From: Luteimonas rhizosphaerae
GTDB taxonomy: Bacteria > Pseudomonadota > Gammaproteobacteria > Xanthomonadales > Xanthomonadaceae
Direction: 5' to 3'
Assembly: GCF_002849595.1 (NCBI RefSeq)
Contig: NZ_NRQR01000001.1
Span: forward strand, 1-64,000
Length of the DNA stretch: 64,000 bases
In this document: positions 40,438 to 52,343 of the stretch, in pieces
Position numbering within the stretch: the first letter of the stretch is position 1
Layout of the letters: the number at the start of each line of letters is the position of its first letter
Notes under the pieces: model-generated
The model's input: only the letters and a program-made list of their open reading frames with translations
Database searches by the model: none
What the model was told of the DNA's origin: nothing
Position numbers and translations under genes: made by a program

Positions 40438-40462
40438 CGGCCGCGACCGGTTGCAGACATGA

Positions 40463-40486
40463 AAACGGGCGCCGAGGCGCCCGTTT
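40463..40486. terminator. Bidirectional terminator between fdxA and bamC
   Basis: A perfect 11-bp palindromic stem AAACGGGCGCC-GA-GGCGCCCGTTT lies between the two convergent genes. Its A- and T-ended arms suit both directions, though the T-runs are only three long. Confidence 0.75.
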
Positions 40487-40512
40487 CCGTGTCCAGCGGT
40501 CGCGTGTCGACG

Positions 40513-41028
40513 TCAGTCGGCGAGCGCCGCCTGCACCGCGGCGAGCAGGCGCGTCGGGGCGTCGCCGGTCGCCGCCTGGCCGCGCGGATCCACCGCCGAC
40601 ACGAACGTGCCGCCGTCCTGGGCCGGGGTCACGCGCAGCAGGAACTGGCTGCCCGCGTACTGCACGTCGTAGGTGCCGACGATCTGCGCGCGGCTGGTGA
40701 CCGTGACGCCGTCGGTCGCTTCGAGCGCCTGGCCGACACGCGCGAACACCGCGTCGCGTTCGCCCTGCACCGCAAAGCCGTTGGCCGTGCCCGCGACCGC
40801 AGGCCCGGTCGTCGAGCGCGTGACCGAGCCGCCGGTCGGCGGCAGCGCGATCCCGCCTTCGGTGCGCGGCAGGTCGAGATCCGGCGGGACCTCCAGCGGA
40901 CGGGTCTCGGGGCTCTGTGCGTAGAGCTCGTTTTCTTTCTTGAACCAGCGGCAGCCGCTGGCACCCACGACCGCAACGGCCAGACAGGCGATGGCGACGT
41001 AACGGAGGGGGGAATTCGATGAACGCAT
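40513..41028 (-). CDS. bamC: BamC/NlpB-like outer-membrane lipoprotein
   Basis: A 171-residue lipoprotein with a signal (MRSSNSPLRYVAIACLAVAVVGASGC, lipid Cys about residue 26). The mature start WFKKENELYAQSPETRPLEVPPDLDLP is the extended BamC N-terminus that contacts BamD. One helix-grip domain follows (GERDAVFARVGQALEATDGVTV). E. coli BamC has two such domains and 344 residues, so this is a short form. It directly follows dapA (22 bp), the same order as in E. coli, which supports the BamC call. Confidence 0.8.
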   Translation of the reverse strand: MRSSNSPLRYVAIACLAVAVVGASGCRWFKKENELYAQSPETRPLEVPPDLDLPRTEGGIALPPTGGSVTRSTTGPAVAGTANGFAVQGERDAVFARVGQALEATDGVTVTSRAQIVGTYDVQYAGSQFLLRVTPAQDGGTFVSAVDPRGQAATGDAPTRLLAAVQAALAD

Positions 41029-41050
41029 CAGTGGAGTACTCCTGCAGGAA

Positions 41051-41956
41051 TCAGGCGGCGCGCAGCGCACGACAGGACCGTTCGAGGTCCGCCGCCGCCT
41101 GCGTCGCATCGTCGGCCAGCGCGAGGTGCGCGTCGGCCAGGGAAGTCAGCGGCAACCGCAGGCCGTGGCCGAAGCCCTGCCGCGCGAGCACCGCCTTGAC
41201 CGGGATCGGATTGGATTCGATGCCGGCGAATGCGTAGAGCGACTGCAACCGCGCGTCCCAGTCCAGCGTCTCGTCGGCGCGACCGGCACGCGCGAGATCG
41301 CACAGACGACGGAACGCCGCGGGAATCATGTTCGAGACCACCGCGATCACGCCGTCGGCGCCCGCGAGCATCGCACGCGCAGCGGTCGGATCGTCGCCGC
41401 TCAGCACCGCGAAACCGGCATCGCGCAGCACCAGCAGGGCCTGCATCCGGTCCTCGCCGTTGTGCGCTTCCTTGATGCCGACGATGCGCGGATGCGCGGC
41501 CAGCGCCGCGACGGTCTCCGGCAGCAGGTCACAACCGGTGCGGCCCGGCACGTTGTAGAGCAGCACCGGCAACGCGCCGTCATCGGCGATCGCGCGGTAG
41601 TGCGCCAGCAGTCCGGTCTGCGTAGGTCGCACGTACGGCGGCGTCACCACCAGCGCCACATCGGCGCCCAGCGCCGCCGCGGCGCGGGTCTGCGCGATCG
41701 TCTTGCCGGTCCCCGACAGTCCGGTGCCGGCCAGTACCGGCACCCGACCCGCGACGATGCGCACCGCCGCGCGGAGGATCTCGGCGTATTCATCGTCCGA
41801 CAGCGTCGCCGCTTCCCCGGTCGATCCGGCGACCCCCAGCCCTTGCGTGCCCGCCTCGAGCTGCGCGTCCACCAGGCGTTTCCACGCCGCGTGATCCACG
41901 GCGCCGGTGTCGGTGAAGGGCGTGGCGAGGGCGGTGATGCTGCCGGTCAATCGCAA
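41051..41956 (-). CDS. dapA: 4-hydroxy-tetrahydrodipicolinate synthase
   Basis: Condenses pyruvate with aspartate semialdehyde in lysine and diaminopimelate synthesis. It has about 301 residues with [26 protein letters not shown] (Tyr134) and the Schiff-base Lys162 in [10 protein letters not shown]. No ATG occurs at the expected place. Family alignment points to a TTG at 41956 giving (M)[13 protein letters not shown]; a second TTG lies at 41950. A GTG at 42064 would add 36 residues that resemble nothing and would cross the divergent gcvR promoter. Followed by bamC. Confidence 0.92.
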   Translation of the reverse strand: MRLTGSITALATPFTDTGAVDHAAWKRLVDAQLEAGTQGLGVAGSTGEAATLSDDEYAEILRAAVRIVAGRVPVLAGTGLSGTGKTIAQTRAAAALGADVALVVTPPYVRPTQTGLLAHYRAIADDGALPVLLYNVPGRTGCDLLPETVAALAAHPRIVGIKEAHNGEDRMQALLVLRDAGFAVLSGDDPTAARAMLAGADGVIAVVSNMIPAAFRRLCDLARAGRADETLDWDARLQSLYAFAGIESNPIPVKAVLARQGFGHGLRLPLTSLADAHLALADDATQAAADLERSCRALRAA

Positions 41957-42054
41957 GGTCGTGGGGTCCGGTGAGCGGCACGCCGGCGCGACCGCGCTGG
42001 GCGGACGAACGGGCGAACAGCGGGTTTTTTGCGGGAAATGCGCGTCGATGTTAC

Positions 42055-42084
42055 TTGCGGCCACGAAGCGCGGGCAAGTATGCT
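42055..42084 (+). promoter_or_regulatory. Promoter of gcvR
   Basis: TTGCGG (42055-42060), an 18-bp spacer and TATGCT (42079-42084) form a sigma70-like promoter. The predicted start is near 42091, which rules out gcvR start codons upstream of that point. Confidence 0.55.
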
Positions 42085-42142
42085 GACCGCGGCTTCCGGT
42101 CCGAGACCGGGTCGCCGTTCACCCAGTTCCCGTCACCACGAC

Positions 42143-42748
42143 GTGGACGACCAGATTTCCGCCGCGGACGCCCCCTTGACCGACTCCGATACAGACACCG
42201 CTTCCCGGCCTTCGCCGAACGAGAACTACCTGCTGATCAATGCCTACACCACGCATCCGGCATCGCCGCTGCTGTCGGTGTCGCGGCGTATCGCGGACAG
42301 TGGCTGCAACCTGGTGGACACCCGGCTGTCCACCGTCGGCCGCGATGTCTCGGTGACCGCGCTGGCCAACGGCCCGTGGGACGCGGTGGCGAAGCTCGAA
42401 GCGATGCTGACGCGGCTCGAACGCGAGGAAGACCTCAAGCTGGTCTGGTACCGCACCGGCCCCAAGCCCGTGCAGTCGAATCTGCTGCCCTACGTGGTCG
42501 AAGTCGTGGCCGCCGACAAGCCGGGCATCCTGTTCCAGCTGGCCGACTTCTTCGACCGCCAGGGCATCACCATCGAGAGCCTGCATTCGTCGCGCTACCG
42601 CGCCATGCAGACGGGCGCCGACATGTTCTCGGCGCAGGTCACGATCGGCATTCCGGCGAACATGCACATCGCCGCGCTGCGCGATGATTTCCTCGAGTTC
42701 TGCGATCACCTGAACCTCGACGCGATCATGGACCCGATGAAGTTCTGA
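42143..42748 (+). CDS. gcvR: Glycine cleavage system transcriptional repressor GcvR-like ACT protein
   Basis: About 201 residues with two ACT domains: NENYLLINAYTTHPASPLLSVSRRIADSGCNLVD and NLLPYVVEVVAADKPGILFQLADFFDRQGI. In E. coli GcvR senses glycine and holds GcvA in its repressing state. No gcvA is in the window. The start is uncertain: GTG 42143 and TTG 42176 are both in frame, lack a clear ribosome binding site, and lie after the predicted promoter. Position between dapA and bcp is conserved. Confidence 0.85.
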   Translation: MDDQISAADAPLTDSDTDTASRPSPNENYLLINAYTTHPASPLLSVSRRIADSGCNLVDTRLSTVGRDVSVTALANGPWDAVAKLEAMLTRLEREEDLKLVWYRTGPKPVQSNLLPYVVEVVAADKPGILFQLADFFDRQGITIESLHSSRYRAMQTGADMFSAQVTIGIPANMHIAALRDDFLEFCDHLNLDAIMDPMKF

Positions 42749-42833
42749 CGATGCACGATGGCGCTTGCGGATCGCGAGCGCTTTGGCGCATTGTGATGCG
42801 CAATCACTCCTGCACCGGATGCCCCGTCGTTCG

Positions 42834-43310
42834 ATGAGCGCAGCCAAGCTCGACCGATCCACGCTCGACCTCCCGCTGGCACTGTCCGGCGGCACGACCA
42901 CCACCCTTGCCGCCCACACCGGCCGCTGGCGGGTGCTGTACTTCTACCCGAAGGATTCCACGCCCGGCTGCACGACCGAAGGGCTGGACTTCAACGCGTT
43001 GCTGCCGCGGTTCCAGGCGCTGGGCGCCGAGGTCTTCGGCGTCTCGCGCGACTCGGTGAAATCGCACGACAACTTCTGCGCCAAGCAGGGCTTCGCCTTT
43101 CCGCTGGTCAGCGACACGGACGAAGCGCTGTGTCGCGCATTCGACGTGATCCGCGAGAAGAACATGTATGGCCGCAAGGTCATGGGTGTCGAGCGGAGCA
43201 CCTTCGTGATCGACCCCGACGACGCCATCGTCGCCGAGTGGCGCAAGGTCAAGGTCCCCGGCCATGCCCAGGCCGTGCTCGACGCGTTGCAGGCTGCGCA
43301 GGCCAGGTGA
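42834..43310 (+). CDS. bcp: Peroxiredoxin of the Bcp/PrxQ family
   Basis: A thiol peroxidase reducing hydrogen peroxide and organic peroxides. It is 158 residues with the peroxidatic Cys46 in FYPKDSTPGCTTEG. The resolving Cys that E. coli Bcp has five residues later is absent (Leu51 here). Cys78 and Cys98 are other candidates, or it works as a 1-Cys enzyme. It follows gcvR with an 85-bp spacer. Confidence 0.92.
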   Translation: MSAAKLDRSTLDLPLALSGGTTTTLAAHTGRWRVLYFYPKDSTPGCTTEGLDFNALLPRFQALGAEVFGVSRDSVKSHDNFCAKQGFAFPLVSDTDEALCRAFDVIREKNMYGRKVMGVERSTFVIDPDDAIVAEWRKVKVPGHAQAVLDALQAAQAR

Positions 43311-43500
43311 TCGCTCCTCCCGTCCGCACGTTCCGCCGTCCCGGCCTCCGGGCCACGGCGGCGCTGCCGCGCGCGCGTACCGGTGCGTCGACGCCGTGGT
43401 CTCCACCCGGTTCCCCGTGTTCCCGCTCCGCGTCGCGCCTGCACGGCGCGGGGTCCCCGCTGTGCCCGCACCCCACCCAACAGGGATTGTCGACACCACA

Positions 43501-44904
43501 ATGATGACCAAAGGCAAACGCGTCTACGTCCTCGACACCAACGTGCTGATGCACGATCCGACCGCGCTGTTCAAGTTCGAGGAGCACGATGTCTACCTGC
43601 CGATGCAGGTGATCGAAGAGCTCGACAACGGCAAGAAAGGCACGACCGAAGCCAGTCGCAACGCGCGACAGGTCAGCCGCTTCCTCAACGAGCTGATCGA
43701 GGCGTCCGGCAGCGACGCGATCGCCTCGGGCCTGCCGCTGCTGCGCCCGCAGGGTCTGCAGCTGCGCGGCGCGCAGAGCGTCGGCAAGCTCCGCTTCCAG
43801 ACCACGGTGCCGGCCGAGGACCCGACCTCGTTCGGCGTGGCCGCGCCCGACAACCGCATCCTCGGCGCGATCCTCGACCTGGTGCGCACCGAACCCGACT
43901 ACCCGGTGGTGTTCGTCTCCAAGGACATCAACCTGCGGATCAAGGCGGCGATCGCCGGCATCCCCAACGAGGATTACGAGAACGACCGCGCGCTCGACGA
44001 TTTCAGCCTGCTCTACACCGGCGCGACCGCGGTGCCGGAGGACTTCTGGACGCGCCACGGAAAGGACCTGAAGTCGTGGACCGACAAGGGGCGGACGTTT
44101 TACGAACTGGCCGCCGACGAGGACGACGGCTGGTACCCCAACCAGTTCCTCTACCTGCCCGGCGACGAGGAATCCGAATTCCGGGTCGCGCGCGTCGACG
44201 AGGGCCGCGCGACGCTGCAGATCGTCGACGACTTCCGCCACACGCAGCATGCGGTGTGGGGCATCAATGCGCGCAACCGCGAGCAGAATTTCGCGCTCAA
44301 CGCGCTGATGGATCCGGACATCGATTTCGTCACCCTGCTCGGCACCGCTGGGACCGGCAAGACGCTGCTCGCGCTGGCGGCGGGCCTCGCCCAGACCATG
44401 GACCAGCAGCGCTACCGCGAAATCATCATGACCCGCGCGACGGTCAGCGTCGGCGAGGACATCGGCTTCCTGCCCGGCACCGAAGAGGAAAAGATGACGC
44501 CGTGGATGGGCGCGCTGACCGACAACCTCGAAGTGCTGACCCACAACCAGGAGGGCGGCAGCTGGGGCCGCGCGGCGACCAACGATCTGCTGGCGAGCCG
44601 GATCAAGATCCGCTCGATGAACTTCATGCGCGGACGTACCTTCCTGTCGCGCTATCTGATTCTCGACGAGGCGCAGAACCTCACGCCGAAGCAGATGAAG
44701 ACCCTGATCACGCGCGCGGGTCCGGGCACCAAGATCGTGTGCCTCGGCAACGTGGAGCAGATCGACACGCCCTACCTGACCGAGACCACCTCTGGCCTGA
44801 CGTACGCGGTGGACCGCTTCAAGAACTGGGCCCACAGCGCGCACATCACGCTGCGTCGCGGCGAACGTTCGCGGCTGGCGGATTTCGCCTCGGAAGTGCT
44901 GTAG
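43501..44904 (+). CDS. phoH: PIN domain-PhoH family ATPase/ribonuclease
   Basis: A 467-residue fusion (PhoH2 type). The N-terminal PIN nuclease starts KRVYVLDTNVLMHDP with the metal-binding Asp12. The PhoH P-loop domain has LLGTAGTGKTLLALAAG (Walker A about 281-288), then RATVSVGEDIGFLPG and LILDEAQNLTPKQMK (Walker B). PhoH2 proteins of mycobacteria unwind and cut RNA. It starts at the paired ATGs at 43501/43504. The DUF1275 gene follows after 5 bp. Confidence 0.93.
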   Translation: MMTKGKRVYVLDTNVLMHDPTALFKFEEHDVYLPMQVIEELDNGKKGTTEASRNARQVSRFLNELIEASGSDAIASGLPLLRPQGLQLRGAQSVGKLRFQTTVPAEDPTSFGVAAPDNRILGAILDLVRTEPDYPVVFVSKDINLRIKAAIAGIPNEDYENDRALDDFSLLYTGATAVPEDFWTRHGKDLKSWTDKGRTFYELAADEDDGWYPNQFLYLPGDEESEFRVARVDEGRATLQIVDDFRHTQHAVWGINARNREQNFALNALMDPDIDFVTLLGTAGTGKTLLALAAGLAQTMDQQRYREIIMTRATVSVGEDIGFLPGTEEEKMTPWMGALTDNLEVLTHNQEGGSWGRAATNDLLASRIKIRSMNFMRGRTFLSRYLILDEAQNLTPKQMKTLITRAGPGTKIVCLGNVEQIDTPYLTETTSGLTYAVDRFKNWAHSAHITLRRGERSRLADFASEVL

Positions 44905-44909
44905 CGCGG

Positions 44910-45593
44910 GTGGCGCACACGCTGCCGCGATGGGTGTGGATCGGTGCGACCCTGCTCGCCTGCGTGGCGGGCATGGTCAACGTCATCGGCTACCTCGGCT
45001 TCGAGCACCAGGCGGTCAGCCATCTGACCGGCACCACCAGCCTGCTCGGCGCGGCCCTTGCCCAGGGTGACTGGCGCGCGATGACCCAGCTCTGCGGCGT
45101 GGTCATCGCGTTCTGCATCGGGGCGACCCTCAGCGGACTGATCCTCCAAGGCCGGAGCCTGCAGCTGGGACGGCGCTACGGCGTCGCCCTGTCGATCGAA
45201 GCGGCGTTGCTGGCGCTGGCGGTGCCGCTGTTCCTGCAGCAGCAGATCCTGGGCGCGATGCTCGCCGCGATGGCCTGCGGGCTGCAGAACGCGATGGTGA
45301 CGACCTACAGCGGCGCGCTGGTGCGCACGACGCATCTGAGCGGCATGTTCACCGACCTCGGCATCGGCCTGGGCCACGCGCTACGTGGTCTGCCATTACC
45401 GGTGCGCCAGCTCACGCTGAGCGCAATCATCATCACCGGCTTCCTGGCCGGTGGCGTGCTGGGCGCCTGGCTGTTCGCAGGCCTCGGTTATCGCGCCCTG
45501 CTGGTACCGGCGGCCCTGACCGGGCTCGCGGGCACCGGGTACACCGCCTATCGGCACTGGCGCCTGCGCAGTACGCCCGCCGGCATCGGCTGA
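44910..45593 (+). CDS. DUF1275 (YoaK) family membrane protein
   Basis: A 227-residue inner-membrane protein with about six hydrophobic segments. [27 protein letters not shown] and the central [30 protein letters not shown] block are the DUF1275 signatures. No function is established; some relatives are annotated as transporters without proof. It starts at GTG 44910, 5 bp after phoH, with GCGGG upstream, so it is probably co-translated with phoH. Confidence 0.87.
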   Translation: MAHTLPRWVWIGATLLACVAGMVNVIGYLGFEHQAVSHLTGTTSLLGAALAQGDWRAMTQLCGVVIAFCIGATLSGLILQGRSLQLGRRYGVALSIEAALLALAVPLFLQQQILGAMLAAMACGLQNAMVTTYSGALVRTTHLSGMFTDLGIGLGHALRGLPLPVRQLTLSAIIITGFLAGGVLGAWLFAGLGYRALLVPAALTGLAGTGYTAYRHWRLRSTPAGIG

Positions 45594-45627
45594 CCGCGCG
45601 CCCGGGATTCGCATCGCGCGGCTGTTG

Positions 45628-45633
45628 CACAAT
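45628..45633 (+). promoter_or_regulatory. Candidate -10 element of thiD
   Basis: CACAAT (four of six) lies 6 bp before the thiD ATG at 45640. If used, the transcript would start at or next to the start codon. Confidence 0.3.
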
Positions 45634-45639
45634 GCGTGT

Positions 45640-46457
<818 letters not shown>

Positions 46458-46458
<1 letters not shown>

Positions 46459-47345
46459 TGCCGCAGGTCGACGGCTCGGTCGAGGCGCTGCAGACGCACG
46501 ACGGCCATCGCTACGAACTGATCGTCCGCCGACCCGACGCGCCGGTCGCCAGCCTGCTGTGGCTACCGGCGATGGGCGTGCCCGCCCGGCATTACCTGCC
46601 GTTCGCGGATGCGCTGGCCGTACGCGGCGTCGCGGTGGCCCTGCACGAATGGCGCGGCATCGGTTCGAGCTCGCTGCGCGCAGGACGCCGCGCCGACTGG
46701 GGGTATCGTCACCTGCTGCAGGAGGACGTCGCCTGCAGCGCAGCCGCGCTGCGCGCCTGCGTGCCCGAGCTGCCGCGCCGTATCGGCGGCCACAGCCTCG
46801 GCGGACAGCTGGCCTGCTGCCGGCTCGCGCTGGAGCCGGACGCCTTCGACGCGTTGTGGCTGGTCGCCAGCGGCGCGCCGCACTGGCGTGCGTTTCCCGG
46901 GCCGCAGCGCTGGGGACTGCCGCTCGCCTACCGGTTCATGGCATGGCTGGCACGGACCAACGGCGTGCTGCCGGGGCGTCGTCTCGGTTTCGGCGGCAAC
47001 GAGGCGCGCGGTGTCATCGGCGACTGGTCGCGCAGCGGGCTGTCGGGCCGCTATCGCGCAGCCGCACTCGACGTGGACCTGGAGTCCGCACTGGCCGCGG
47101 TCGATGTCCCGGTGCGTGCGGTCCTGCTGTCGCAGGACTGGCTCGCGCCCGAGACCTCGCTGCGGTTCCTGACATCCAAACTGGCGAGCACGGACATCGC
47201 GATCGCCCATCTCGACAACGACGCCCTGGGCGCGGCGGCCGACCATTTCGCGTGGATGCGCCAGCCCGACGCGGTGGTCGGCGCACGCCGGCGGGCCCGG
47301 GCGACTCCGCTACACTGCCGGTTTTACGCAGGACATCCCGGATGA
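46458..47345 (+). CDS. Alpha/beta hydrolase
   Basis: A 295-residue predicted serine hydrolase. The nucleophile elbow is RIGGHSLGGQLACC (Ser113), with WLPAMGVPARHYLPFADAL upstream forming the oxyanion region and a C-terminal His in AADHFAWM. The order resembles YheT/YqjL-like esterases; the substrate is unknown. It overlaps thiD at the start and the dehydrogenase gene at the end (ATGA at 47342), so the three are probably translated together despite different roles. Confidence 0.84.
47311..47316 (+). promoter_or_regulatory. Candidate internal -10 element ahead of the nucleotide-sugar dehydrogenase gene
   Basis: TACACT lies 25 bp before the ATG at 47342, inside the hydrolase 3' end; AGGA at about 47331 would be the ribosome binding site. 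Confidence 0.3.
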
Positions 47346-48631
47346 GCGCAGCACCGCCCGCACGCGACGACATTCGCGTCGCCGTCATCGGACTGGGCTA
47401 TGTCGGACTGCCGCTCGCAGTCGCGCTCGGTCGCCGGCACGCGACGCTCGGGTTCGATATCGATGCCGCGCGCGTCGAAGGCCTGCAGGCCGGACTCGAC
47501 CACACCCGCGAGCTGTCGACGGGCGAGTTGCGCGCCGCCGATCGCCTGACCTACAGCGCCGACGCGGCAGCGCTCGCGACCTGCAACGTCTTCATCGTCA
47601 CCGTGCCGACGCCGGTCGATGCCTACAAGCGGCCAGACCTGTCGGCGCTCGATGCGGCGAGTCGCGCGGTGGGCACGGCGCTGCAGCCGGGCCATGTCGT
47701 GATCTACGAATCCACGGTCTATCCCGGCGCGACCGAAGAGGTCTGCGTGCCGATCCTCGAACAGGTGTCCGGCCTGCGTTATCGCCACGATTTCCATGTC
47801 GGCTACAGCCCCGAGCGGATCAATCCAGGCGACAAACAGCACCGGCTCGAGAACACGCTCAAGGTCACCGCGGGCTCCAGCGACGAGGCCGCGGATTTCG
47901 TCGATGCGCTGTACCGCGACATCATCGACGCGGGCACGCATCGCGTGTCGAGCATCCGCGTGGCCGAAGCGGCCAAGGTCATCGAGAACACCCAGCGCGA
48001 CGTCAACATCGCCCTGGTCAACGAACTCGCCCTGATCTTCGACCGGCTCGGCATCGATACGCACGAAGTGCTCGAAGCGGCCGGCACGAAATGGAACTTC
48101 CTGCCGTTCCGGCCGGGACTCGTCGGCGGTCACTGCATCGGCGTCGATCCCTACTACCTGACGCACAAGGCGCAGGAAATCGGCTACCACCCGGAAGTGA
48201 TCCTGGCGGGTCGCCGGATCAATGACAGCATGGGCCTGCACGTCGCGCAGCGCGTCATCAAGCTGATGCAGCAGCGGGGCATCCAGACCGCCGGCGCGCG
48301 CGTGCTGGTACTGGGACTGGCGTTCAAGGAGAACTGCCCGGACCTGCGCAATACCCGGGTCATCGACGTCATCGGGGAACTGCGCAGCTACAACGTCACG
48401 GTCGACGTGCACGACCCGTGGGTCGCGCCCGCATATGCGCAGGCGGAATACGCGCTCGACATCGTCGCCGAGCCCGCCCACGGCGCGTACGACGCCGTGG
48501 TACTCGCGGTCGCGCATGCGCAGTTCCAGGCCCTCGGCGCCAGCGGCCTACGCGCGTTCGGCAAGCCGGGCGCCGTGCTGTTCGACGTCAAGGCGATGCT
48601 GCCCGCCGGCGAGGCCGACGCGCGCCTCTGA
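47342..48631 (+). CDS. TviB/WbpA-type UDP-N-acetylhexosamine 6-dehydrogenase
   Basis: A 429-residue NAD-dependent enzyme that oxidises C6 of a UDP-HexNAc to the uronic acid, for surface polysaccharide synthesis. The Rossmann motif is IGLGYVGLP (about 16-24). The conserved segments YESTVYPGATEEVCVP, VGYSPERINPGD and AKVIENTQRDVNIALVNELA follow. The catalytic Cys265 is in GHCIGVDPYYL. LGLAFKENCPDLRNT marks the C-terminal domain. It is closest to TviB/WbpO. No other polysaccharide genes follow: the next feature is a terminator and tRNAs. Confidence 0.9.
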   Translation: MSAAPPARDDIRVAVIGLGYVGLPLAVALGRRHATLGFDIDAARVEGLQAGLDHTRELSTGELRAADRLTYSADAAALATCNVFIVTVPTPVDAYKRPDLSALDAASRAVGTALQPGHVVIYESTVYPGATEEVCVPILEQVSGLRYRHDFHVGYSPERINPGDKQHRLENTLKVTAGSSDEAADFVDALYRDIIDAGTHRVSSIRVAEAAKVIENTQRDVNIALVNELALIFDRLGIDTHEVLEAAGTKWNFLPFRPGLVGGHCIGVDPYYLTHKAQEIGYHPEVILAGRRINDSMGLHVAQRVIKLMQQRGIQTAGARVLVLGLAFKENCPDLRNTRVIDVIGELRSYNVTVDVHDPWVAPAYAQAEYALDIVAEPAHGAYDAVVLAVAHAQFQALGASGLRAFGKPGAVLFDVKAMLPAGEADARL

Positions 48632-48770
48632 TCGATCGCGCGATGCCGTCGCCGATGCATCGACGCGTCTGTGTGCAGCACGTCGCGCAGCCCACGTGCG
48701 TGCGACGCGAGCCGCGCGATGCAAGTTGTCGAACCGGAGCGACCGCACGCCTGACGGCACGACAGGCAAC

Positions 48771-48798
48771 AAAAAAGCCAGCGATCGCTCGCTGGCTT
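48771..48798 (-). terminator. Terminator of the tRNA-Arg gene, also usable by the dehydrogenase gene
   Basis: A perfect 10-bp stem AAGCCAGCGA-TCGC-TCGCTGGCTT. On the minus strand it is followed by a run of T residues, giving a strong intrinsic terminator 18 bp beyond the tRNA. On the plus strand it is followed by CTTCTTC and may also end the dehydrogenase transcript. Confidence 0.88.
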
Positions 48799-48815
48799 CT
48801 TCATGGTCTGTCCCG

Positions 48816-48892
48816 TGGTGCGCCCGGAAGGATTCGAACCTCCGACCCCCAAGTTCGTAGCCTGGTGCTCTATCCAACTGAGCTACGGGCGC
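48816..48892 (-). tRNA. tRNA-Arg (anticodon ACG)
   Basis: A 77-nt cloverleaf with encoded CCA. The acceptor is GCGCCCG paired with CGGGCGC. The anticodon loop CTACGAA closed by CCAGG/CTTGG gives ACG, read as inosine-CG for CGU/CGC/CGA. The T-arm is CGGAGG-TTCGAAT-CCTTCCG with one G-T pair. Confidence 0.95.
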
Positions 48893-48909
48893 GCTGGAAC
48901 AGGAGCGGA

Positions 48910-48938
48910 ATTTTGCACGTGGTGCGCAATTCCGTCAA
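48910..48938 (-). promoter_or_regulatory. Promoter of tRNA-Arg
   Basis: On the minus strand TTGACG (48933-48938), a 17-bp spacer and CAAAAT (48910-48915) preceded by TGn. The start would fall about 10 nt before the tRNA. An imperfect dyad (GGAATT...AATTCC, 48907-48933) overlaps it. Confidence 0.6.
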
Positions 48939-48992
48939 TGCCCACTGCAATGATTTTTCGACGCGAACTAAAAAAACGTCGGATCAGAACAG

Positions 48993-49085
48993 TGGCGGAG
49001 AGTGAGGGATTCGAACCCTCGATGGAGTTTTAAGCCCCATACTCCCTTAGCAGGGGAGCCCCTTCAGCCACTCGGGCAACTCTCC
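48993..49085 (-). tRNA. tRNA-Ser (anticodon GCU)
   Basis: A 93-nt class II tRNA with encoded CCA and discriminator G. The acceptor GGAGAGT pairs with ACTCTCC. The anticodon loop CTGCTAA closed by CTCCC/GGGAG gives GCU, reading AGC/AGU. It has a long variable arm (TATGGGGCTTAAAACTCCAT). It lies downstream of csrA, the usual position in gammaproteobacteria. Confidence 0.95.
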
Positions 49086-49093
49086 GAAGCAAC

Positions 49094-49118
49094 GCGTCGT
49101 GTGCAATGCACCCGACGC
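49094..49118 (-). terminator. Hairpin between csrA and tRNA-Ser
   Basis: Stem GCGTCG-x-GTGC / GCAC-x-CGACGC with a 3-nt loop and one internal mismatch, starting 18 bp after the csrA stop. There is no T-run. It could be a weak terminator of csrA or a processing site that frees the tRNA. Confidence 0.45.
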
Positions 49119-49136
49119 GGGGCGAAGGATACCGGC

Positions 49137-49370
49137 TCACCTCGTCTGCGGCAAATCTTCCGTCGCATCGTCGGCGTCATCCGCGTCGAGCGGCGCTTCG
49201 ACGCCTTCGCCGCGATGGATGCGCTGATAGATTTCTTCGCGATGCACCGCCACGTCCTTGGGCGCGGTGATGCCGATGCGTACCTGGTTGCCCTTGACGC
49301 CGAGGACGGTCACCGAGACCGAGTCGCCAATCATCAACGTCTCGCCGACGCGACGGGTCAGAATCAACAT
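49137..49370 (-). CDS. csrA: Carbon storage regulator CsrA/RsmA
   Basis: A dimeric RNA-binding regulator of translation and mRNA decay. It is 77 residues. The core [34 protein letters not shown] and [16 protein letters not shown] keep the RNA-contact residues (Leu4 side and Arg44 in VHREEI). The tail beyond residue 58 is an acidic extension ([16 protein letters not shown]) longer than in E. coli CsrA (61 residues). AGGAG at 49378-49382 lies 7 nt before the ATG. The order alaS-csrA-tRNA-Ser is conserved. Confidence 0.96.
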   Translation of the reverse strand: MLILTRRVGETLMIGDSVSVTVLGVKGNQVRIGITAPKDVAVHREEIYQRIHRGEGVEAPLDADDADDATEDLPQTR

Positions 49371-49377
49371 AACAAAT

Positions 49378-49409
49378 CTCCTGGGGCCGACATGGAAATC
49401 CCTGTCGGC
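49378..49409 (-). promoter_or_regulatory. csrA leader hairpin with a CsrA-like binding site
   Basis: In the csrA mRNA a 7-bp stem GCCGACA / TGTCGGC (49403-49409 with 49386-49392) encloses GGGATTTCCA. The stretch ACAGGGATTT (49396-49405) matches the CsrA consensus ACARGGAUGU at nine of ten positions. The ribosome binding site CAGGAGA follows 3 nt later. This is the layout of CsrA self-repression in E. coli. Confidence 0.6.
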
Positions 49410-49518
49410 ATGGGCTGCAATCCGAACCGTCCTCGACTGTAGAAACCGATTACAGGCCAAAATGAAGCGTGAAGGATGTCGCGATCCGGACGACCGGTCA
49501 ACAACCGGCGAACCGCAT

Positions 49519-52167
<2,649 letters not shown>

Positions 52168-52343
52168 GGGCCTGGCGTTGACGGAACGGGCAGGCTTCGC
52201 GATCCGATGATCCGCGCATTGCGGGATCGGCACGAAGCATTCGCCCAGTCCGCAAAGGGTATCAGGCCGGCGCGGGCACAGTCTGCGGGCCGGACACGCC
52301 CGCCCGACCGACCGACCGCCGATGCGGCGACGCCGGGCGGGGA

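Noticed and set aside
48771..49130. tRNA genes as phage or island attachment sites
   Set aside because: No integrase, no repeat of the tRNA 3' ends and only core genes flank them.
52300..52320. CGAC tetranucleotide run upstream of alaS as a phase-variable repeat
   Set aside because: Only about three and a half copies in a non-coding spacer; too short to suggest phase variation.
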